64,000 nt of DNA from Isoetes taiwanensis (Eukaryota > Streptophyta > Lycopodiopsida > Isoetales > Isoetaceae). The stretch covers positions 954,800 through 1,018,799 of the forward strand of contig JAJEKV010000085.1 of NCBI GenBank assembly GCA_021234155.1, read 5' to 3'. A program made the position numbers and the translations under genes. How positions within the stretch are numbered: position 1 is the stretch's first letter; each line of letters starts with the position of its first letter. The notes under the pieces are model-generated. The model was not told the DNA's origin. It did no database searches and saw only the letters and a list, made by a program, of their open reading frames with translations. Shown here one piece after another: positions 57,420-64,000 of this stretch.

Positions 57420-60400
57420 AAAGGCAACATATTCTATTATAGTGGAGATTTTTTTACAAAATGTGGGCCTGACCAGCTATTTCGCTATGGACGCGCCCTA
57501 TATACAAAAAGCGGACTCGAGCCCTATCTACTAAGTCCTAGAGGAAAACCCTCTACTCGGGTTTTGGGAGGAGGTGATGCGGAGAGATGGTAGAGGTTAC
57601 GCTCCGGATCGGCCCGAAGGTGCAGAACCACCTCCATCCCGTTGGTCGCCGGTCCGGGATGTTCAGCCATCGGCACACACCCGTCCATTGAATGCCGCGG
57701 TTGTGGCGTGGCCCGAAGGTCGGACAATTCATCTTGCGGGTAATCCACTCGGCGATTCGTGGGCATAGTGAGTCCTCGTTCAAACCCGGCGGCGGCCATC
57801 ACGGCGCCGCCGGATGCGCCGTTACTCCGGTTAGTCTTATATAGCCAAGCGAGGAACTCCTTGTCGGCGTGGACCAATCACAAATCGCCAAGCGTGTTTT
57901 GCAATGCAAAATTTGTTTCTAAAATGAGAATCTTTTCTCCCGCATATCTAGCCATGGTACAACCGACACATTCCTTTTAATGATATCCCGCCGAGTTACT
58001 TTTGCATTGAATGCAATTCCTTCTTTTCACGCCCGTCGAACATTAATGTGTGTCCTTTGCCCCCTTTTGTCACCTCGATCCTTCTTTCCGTCTCATCCTC
58101 ACCGTTCATTGCTTCTCCCTTACGTTTTTGGGACTTAGCCAAATTTTTGCCTCTCAATACACTTCTTGGCATCTTTCGGCACTGGCACCATCAGCGGCTC
58201 GGTTCGCACTCTTCATACCTCTTAGCCTCGGTTGTGAGCCCTAAAAAAACCTTTTCGTTCTTCTGCGCCCTTGTCCTCCGTGCTTTCGACTTTCGTCCTC
58301 CGCCTTTGAATCACTCTTCATTTACGCAAATCGTTACCATGGCTGCCCCACGATTTTCTACACTTCAAAACTCTTGCTCCCAAGGATCGAGCTCTTTTTG
58401 CATCGTATCCTTCTTGGCGCCCACTTCGTGAAGCCCTTGTTGGCCCAAATAAAGAAGTTGCTGAGCGACACAAGCTTTCTGAATTCTCTCAAATGGAACT
58501 TCGGCTCCAAATCGACCGGTGACCGCGGTTCATCGCCAATATCGTTAACGGCCCATAAAGGCTACACCAGCGTATTGTGGTCGATGGCACCACCATTTTT
58601 GACTCAACATTTGATTTCCGAGGTATTTCATATTCCCTTGCACACCCCTTGTGTATCATAGTGCATCATACGGGATCTCGATGTCACGAGTTTGGTGCAC
58701 GCTTATCATGCCAATGTCCATCGTCGACCAATATCGACCAAGCCTCCGCGAAACCTTTGTTAAATTTACGTAGGCGCCAAGTTCCTTGGGTATTCTATCA
58801 AGAACACCCATATCAATAAAGCCTTTCTATAATCTGGTCATCAACGCTACACACTCCAACCACCACATAGATTGGCCCCAAATGATGTTCTATCGTCTTC
58901 TCCAAGAAATGGACCGCCTTCCGGGTGCCACTTCCATTTTGAAGTTTACGTGGGAGGCCACTTTCAAGCCCTCATCCGTCATTACTTCCCTCCCACACCA
59001 CAAAATTCTCATAATTCCACTGTAGCGCTCCTTCAATAACTCATCAAGCTGGCACTTCACCGTCTTCCCACGGGTCATGTCAAAGTCCACACCCATGTCA
59101 CTTTGTCTCCTCCTCCGCTACACCATCCGGTTCCCACCATCTTTCCCAAACATCACAAACCGGGGGCAACCGGCGGCTCCACCACCACAACACCCTCGAC
59201 GGTTGTTGTATCGATTATCGGCGAGGATGCTCAAGGCTTTGCTCTCAAGTTACAAGAATCCCAAGGCAGCTCTTATGGCCCGGGGTTCCAACGGGCACTA
59301 GAGGCCTCGATCGCGGTCAGACACGGGACCTTCAAAGGCGCCCTTGCCCAAAGTTGCAACTTTGGAGGCCAAACTTCAAGACAAGCATGAAGCTCTCTTA
59401 CGGGCTCATGCGGATCTCAAAAAGTGCACAAGATCAAGTCGCCAACTTGAGATCAGGTGCTCGGCTCAATCAGAAATTCCAGAATTTATTGGAGCACAAC
59501 AAGTCCAAAGTCGCTCTCGAAAGTACCAAGGGCCTTGAGATATTGCTAAGCTCAACGCCTTGTACTCAGAACTTTGTGAAAATTTCAGCACTCAAGTTCA
59601 AAACCTTTGGCCAGCGGGGCGCTCAAGTTGCCTCCTTGGCCGGCTCGGCTTTCTACCGAACCTCTCGGCTCACCTCTCTTCAAGATCAGCTTACGGAGGT
59701 GCGAGAAGCGAGAGAATCTTGGATGGCGCAGATTGCCGTGCGCCGTCTCAATACTGGAAATCCTCCTCCCAGGTCAACACTTCGAGCGGGTCCGTGACCG
59801 ATCCACGCTTCTTTGCTAGAAGCGGGACAGCGGATCGTGATCTTGAACAACGGCCTACGACAAGCTATTGATCTGGCGATGAGGCTCAAGCAAAACTTGG
59901 CGGCCATACCGCCATTCTTAACAGAATGCCTTTTGACTTCCAGTTCCTTCACGCTATCCGCGATTATGTGGTTGCTCGCCGCCACCTCTTCCTTCCGAAG
60001 TGGCATGCGGCGGATGGACTGTGGATCTTCCCTGGCGGTCTGCAGATTTTCTTGCCGGATTTGGCGAACTCTCCATTGAAGACAAAGGGTTGTCTTTGTG
60101 CCCTTGTGGTCTTTGATCTCATACACCTTTGTGCGATCCGGACTTTATCACCTTGAGTTGTTCAGCCCATGACTTACATATTTCATGATTTCTATCCGGG
60201 TGATACGGGGAACACTTTGAAATGGGCCACGCCCGGCTCTTTCGGGGGTGACCCCATCGCGTGCAATGGGTGCCGGGGATAACAATCCATATCTTGCGGA
60301 TCCTTTCGGACCCAAACTCTTCATCGGTACATGCACGAGCTTGCCAATCATTTATCTCGGCAAGCGGGCCGCAATGAGATAAGGAAGTATCTAGGACATC

Positions 60401-61312
60401 CCAGGATCTTCCCTATGCACAAATTTATATGCAGCACCTCATGGGATACAATCAATTACGAGCTCTATTGGATAGCAAGGCGGTCCCCCCGGGATGGGAT
60501 AGCCCTCTGTCAACTCTCAACTCTCTGCTTCTCTTTGGGATCGGTTGGTGTCAAGCTCTTGATCGGATCTTGTCGATCAATTCAGGGGAGCCGCTTTCGG
60601 CAACCGCCCACGGGCATGGTTCCTTCTCCCTATGCTTCCACAGGTGTACCTCCACGCCCGGGTTCACGACTTCCCGATTGCGCCTTCCTTTTTGGACCAA
60701 AGTCATGGATGGTCATGCGGATGGACTCCACCTCGGATCTCGGCCCGGATCTCGGTGGGATCCACGTTTTTGTTCGCCGCTCACATTGGGAAGAAGGTGC
60801 CACTGCGGATACCACCCGCAATTGGATCTACATTGCTAATGGCGTGGTTGGCGGCCGTACGGATGCGCTTCATGGTCTTGACACCTTCTTGCAGAATGCC
60901 ACCACCTCACCTGATCCTTCAGTCCATCTTCAAGCAGGTTTTTGTGCTGCTCTCAAATGCATTTTGCTAAGCTCCTTAAATCGGCAGCGTCCCATTTTTC
61001 ACTGCAATCGAATGCGATTGCCGATTGCCTTTGGCCTCGGGACTGTCTCCTCATGGAATATGCGGTACATTTCTTGGCGCCCATCTTTGCCCGCGCTTGA
61101 AGACATGATGCGGCTCGGCTTTCTTATTGATGCAGATCGCCCCTTGGCCAAAACACTCCTCACGCTCTTCAAACCCGCCCGGGGATCTCATTGCTTGATA
61201 CCATAATGGTGCCCGTCCTCACTCCGTGAGGATCACACCGACAGATGGCTTCAGCCCACCGAAACACTTCCTCCTTTTTCTTCACTCGACGGTGTGCCGT
61301 TTGGTGGGGGAG
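57420..61312 (+). other. Post-integrase region of the second Gypsy element
   Basis: 3.9 kb of GC-rich DNA with many short plus-strand frames but no intact gene. Pieces suggest a former extra ORF: MAAPRFSTLQ (58338), a stretch around 58380-58560 and a coiled-coil-like segment ATLEAKLQDKHEALLRAHAD (about 59357-59416), followed by Leu/Lys/Gln heptads. A late stretch at 60415-60540 reads MQHLMGYNQLRALLDSKA. OTA elements often carry an additional ORF after integrase. I cannot assign the product. No polypurine tract was seen beyond TTGGTGGGGGAG at 61301-61312. Confidence 0.55.
61301..61312 (+). promoter_or_regulatory. Probable polypurine tract of the second Gypsy element
   Basis: TTGGTGGGGGAG lies directly upstream of the 3' LTR start at 61313. 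It is purine-rich but interrupted. Confidence 0.5.
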
Positions 61313-61897
61313 TGTTAGTCACATGCCTCACAGTACGGAGGACTATTCATCACATCTGACAGAACCAGGTCAAGCTCCAAAGGATCCCTCGATCGACCGC
61401 GGGTCAGCCATCAAAGGCTCCATGAAGACCAAAAGCAGAACCATGAGTCAAAGCCTGTGGCCCGTCAACAAGGCGCCGCTTCGGACAAGTGGCGGCCCGT
61501 CACCCAGCGTCGGCGTCAGTGATTCTAGGCACTTCAAGAGGCACCGCCAACATTCACGCAAATCGGGCCTCCTTCGAGTCGGCACAGAGATCGGTCCAGA
61601 GTGTCTATATTGGGCCCAAGGCCATTGTACTATATATATGAGTAGAGCTAGCACATGAGTTTTTAGATGAGTTTTGAGTCTTGTCTCCTTTCAGTTTTCT
61701 CTCTATTGCGAGAGCTCATGTATGTTCATCATTGATATCAAGGAAGCTTATCATTTTTCTCTCATTTGTTCTGTTTTCTTCTTCTTCTTCTCTTCTTGCA
61801 AATCCCGCGTGACATAGTCCCCCGGACTCTCCTATTAGATCCACGGGTCCTCACAGAGGGCTGTCTTCCAGGAGTTCCCGAACCCAGACCCCAAACA
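61313..61897 (+). repeat. 3' LTR of the second Gypsy element
   Basis: 585 bases from TGTTAGTCAC to CCCCAAACA. It shares long identical blocks with the 5' LTR, for example the GTATATTGGGCCCAAGGCC-type region and the TATATATATGAGTAGAGC region. Differences are mainly small deletions. Confidence 0.93.
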
Positions 61898-64000
61898 AGA
61901 ACATTTACCTTTGGAGGATTATATTTAGACCAAACAAGGTTCCAGATGGATTGCCATTGAGAAGGCAAAGTTTGTAAGTGCCATTTTCGAGAAGGTGATA
62001 AAGTACTTGAGGAGGTAATCAATCTGTAGCATGAACTTACTAGCTTCTTGCCTTCTTTAATACCTTGAACAAAGTTCCAGCATCTCTTGTTACCACCTTC
62101 TTAATTAGAGGAAGAGCACTTGCTACATAAGCCCATATACTGATATCCTTATCCAACAACCCATAGGTCTCCTGAAACCATTGCCAAGGAGCAATGTCAA
62201 TACCAAAATACCACTGTTCAATAGAAATAATACCTGCTCTCCTCCACCTCGCTTGGGAATGCACATGCATAAATTCTACAACTGGGTGTAGTTGTCCATG
62301 AGTATACAAAGGCAACCACAGAAAGGGGGAAGATGCCTGGAGACAAGCTTCCCAATCAAATGTAATCACCTGCTGGACTACCTTCCAGGCCCAAAGCAAG
62401 CCTTTCAGTACTGGAGAGGCATGTGAATAAGCTTTCAATGGATATAACAATGCCCAAGGGAGCTCAATTCTCACACCTCGCTTATGAAAAACCACACACT
62501 TCTTTACTGATTGTTTAAGTAACTTCATACCTGGTCATGCACAATCATCTTTCAACAAACTGAACAATAGCTTACAAGCTAAGACCTTGCCCTGTAAAGA
62601 AAGATCCAACATACCAAGTCCTCCTTGTTGTTTAAACAACATACATCTCTTCCATACCACCTTCACGGTGCCTCCTTGATCGGTACACGGACAAAATCTC
62701 TTACAATCTTTTTTTTATCTCTGCAAACTTAGAAGCTGGAGCCAATAGAACCGAAACCAAATAAATATGCGTATTGTTCAATACTGACTTAGCTACTTGA
62801 ATTCTACCTGCCAAGGATAACTTTGAACCTCTCCACCAAATCAGTTGCCTTTGTAAATTTAAGATAATTTCATCCCATGCTTCATTCATGTCAATATCTA
62901 GACCAAAGAGGACTCCTAGAAGCTTTGTCTTTGCAGATGGTACAATAACCTTCCAGGCATACTCATATAAAAAATGCGGAACTGCTTCCTTCCCCACCCA
63001 TAAAGCACTACACTTAGCCTAATTAAGGAGACAACCAGATGCAATTGAAAATATATCCAAAATCTTTTTGATTATCTGCACATTATTCTCGTCACCATCC
63101 ACTAATAAGAAGGTATCGTCTGCAAACTGATTAACCAAAACCTGTTCACCTTCCACCAATAATAATCCCTTTATCAAACCATCCTTTTCAGCCTCATGCA
63201 ATAGTTGCGAAAGTCCTTCTGCCAAAAGGAGCTAAAGGGCAACCTTGCCTTATTCCACGTTCAATTGGAAAAAGCACCAATGGTTCTCCATGATACAGTA
63301 CTACCCCCTTAGCAGAAATCAACATTTTATGCATCATAGATCGGAAACCAGACCCAAATCCCAATTTCAAAAGCATGGCATCCAAGAAAGTCCACTTCAC
63401 ACTATCATAAGCTTTAGCAAAATCCAATTTTAAATATAGAAGATTTTGACCTGAACATTGGGCCCAAGGGCCCAATGAACTCCTTCATATGCTGCCACTA
63501 TATTATGAAAAATTTGCCGACCTGGAAGAAAGCCTGACTGAGCCAGACTCATTTCTCAATCCCAAAACACATTTTAAGTCTTTACGCATAGGCTTTTGCA
63601 ATAATTTTATATATAGTAGATAGAAGAATTATTGGGCGCCAATCATGAATGCTCACAGGGTCTTTCACTTTAGGAATAAGAGAAATCAAACCCGTATTCA
63701 AAATCCTATCAAATTGATGTGAAGTACACAAATCTTTGTATGCCTCCAGCTCACTGACGTCCATTTCCAATACCTTTTAAAAAATTCTACAGGGATACTA
63801 TCCATACCTGGACATTTATCCGAAGCCAACTCAAATGTTGCTTTCCCAATTCAAACATGGACGATTGGGGCCTCTAACAATTGAGATTCCTCTTGTGAAA
63901 GAATTGCATGAACCTTAGAAAGCACAATATCCTGCATTACATCTTCATGAGGCAAGTGTTTGACCTTAAAATTTTTTTCAAAGTATTGAGTAAGGGACTG
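61898..64000 (-). pseudogene. LINE ORF2 reverse transcriptase (right part), runs off window
   Basis: Minus strand, from the window end leftward. 63770-63582 reads SLIPKVKDPVSIHDWRPI. 63475-63194 reads LKLDFAKAYDSVKWTFLDAM and RGIRQGCPLAPF. 63225-63019 reads VNQFADDTFLLVDG, with the catalytic FADD box. 62997-62701 reads KTKLLGVLFGLDI and GSKLSLAGRIQVAKSVL. 62528-62040 is the connection region. 61960-61898 reads WNLVWSKYNPPKVN, entering the zinc segment that continues at 50843. Stops and shifts between pieces make it inactive. The endonuclease lies outside the window. Confidence 0.88.

Larger units (their letters stand above)
50844..61897 (+). mobile_element. Decayed Ty3/Gypsy LTR retrotransposon, OTA-like
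   Basis: LTRs at 50844-51441 and 61313-61897 begin TGTTAGTC and end CCCCAAACA. Flanking five bases are AGAGC on the left and AGAAC on the right, a target duplication with one change. Internally, in order, are gag (zinc knuckle at 52680), RT, RNase H and integrase remnants and a 3.9-kb post-integrase region. All frames are shattered by small indels. The RT-integrase motifs and C-terminus (FPGKLKFRWLGPY) fit the non-chromodomain OTA (Athila/Tat) branch. The interior is distinctly more GC-rich than the surrounding DNA. Confidence 0.9.

Noticed and set aside
58048-61206. An envelope-like gene in the second Gypsy element
   Set aside because: No signal peptide, membrane segment or intact frame could be established. 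Only coiled-coil-like pieces are visible.

Overview
The window is nuclear DNA of a land plant, most likely a seed plant. It has no bacterial-style gene spacing. It is almost entirely nested transposable elements: plant LINEs, a MULE, a Helitron, and chromodomain and non-chromodomain Ty3/Gypsy elements. Between them lie scraps of plant genes with GT-AG introns (an OBERON-type PHD protein, an SDR oxidoreductase, an ILK/VIK-like kinase). I see no gene that is clearly intact and functional; nearly every reading frame is broken by stops, shifts or insertions.

Layout. 1-5074: plus-strand LINE whose poly(A) abuts a minus-strand, multi-exon cysteine-rich gene remnant (5075-7409). 7410-14896: low-coding DNA with an orphan LTR tip, a gag stub, a 57-bp tandem duplication, a kinase pseudogene (minus, 12230-12797) and unidentified minus-strand exons (about 13400-13900). 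14897-20063: non-autonomous Helitron carrying OBERON-like and SDR exons. 20209-21880: minus-strand MULE transposase remnant. 23112-25290: long imperfect inverted repeat next to a (GA)47 tract. 25430-32300: weak ORFs plus two unusual palindromic structures, a 24-bp-phased palindrome (28372-28532) and eight copies of one 16-bp palindrome (30606-31021).

32401-47519 is a complete 15.1-kb chromovirus-type Ty3/Gypsy element with 1.6-kb LTRs, target duplication TGACC, a tRNA-iMet-type primer site, a polypurine tract, gag, protease, RT-RNase H, integrase and a chromodomain. It sits inside the 3' end of a minus-strand LINE. Its 8-kb leader between primer site and gag holds (a) a secondary minus-strand RTE-like LINE ending in (ATC)56, (b) a histone H3-like gene with an H3 tail start, a long charged linker and a complete H3 fold, (c) a ~314-bp tandem repeat, (d) three strong hairpins spaced 200 bp apart and (e) an unidentified extra ORF region. 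A retroelement carrying both an H3-like protein and a chromodomain is the most interesting finding here.

48016-50300 holds mostly non-coding DNA and a possible multi-exon fragment. 50844-61897 is a second, heavily decayed Ty3/Gypsy element (OTA-like, no chromodomain seen, ~590-bp LTRs, target duplication AGAGC/AGAAC). It is inserted in the coding frame of a third, minus-strand LINE whose RT half runs from 61898 to the window end and whose C-terminus lies at 50300-50843. All calls are from reading the sequence without database searches; identities rest on recognised family motifs.
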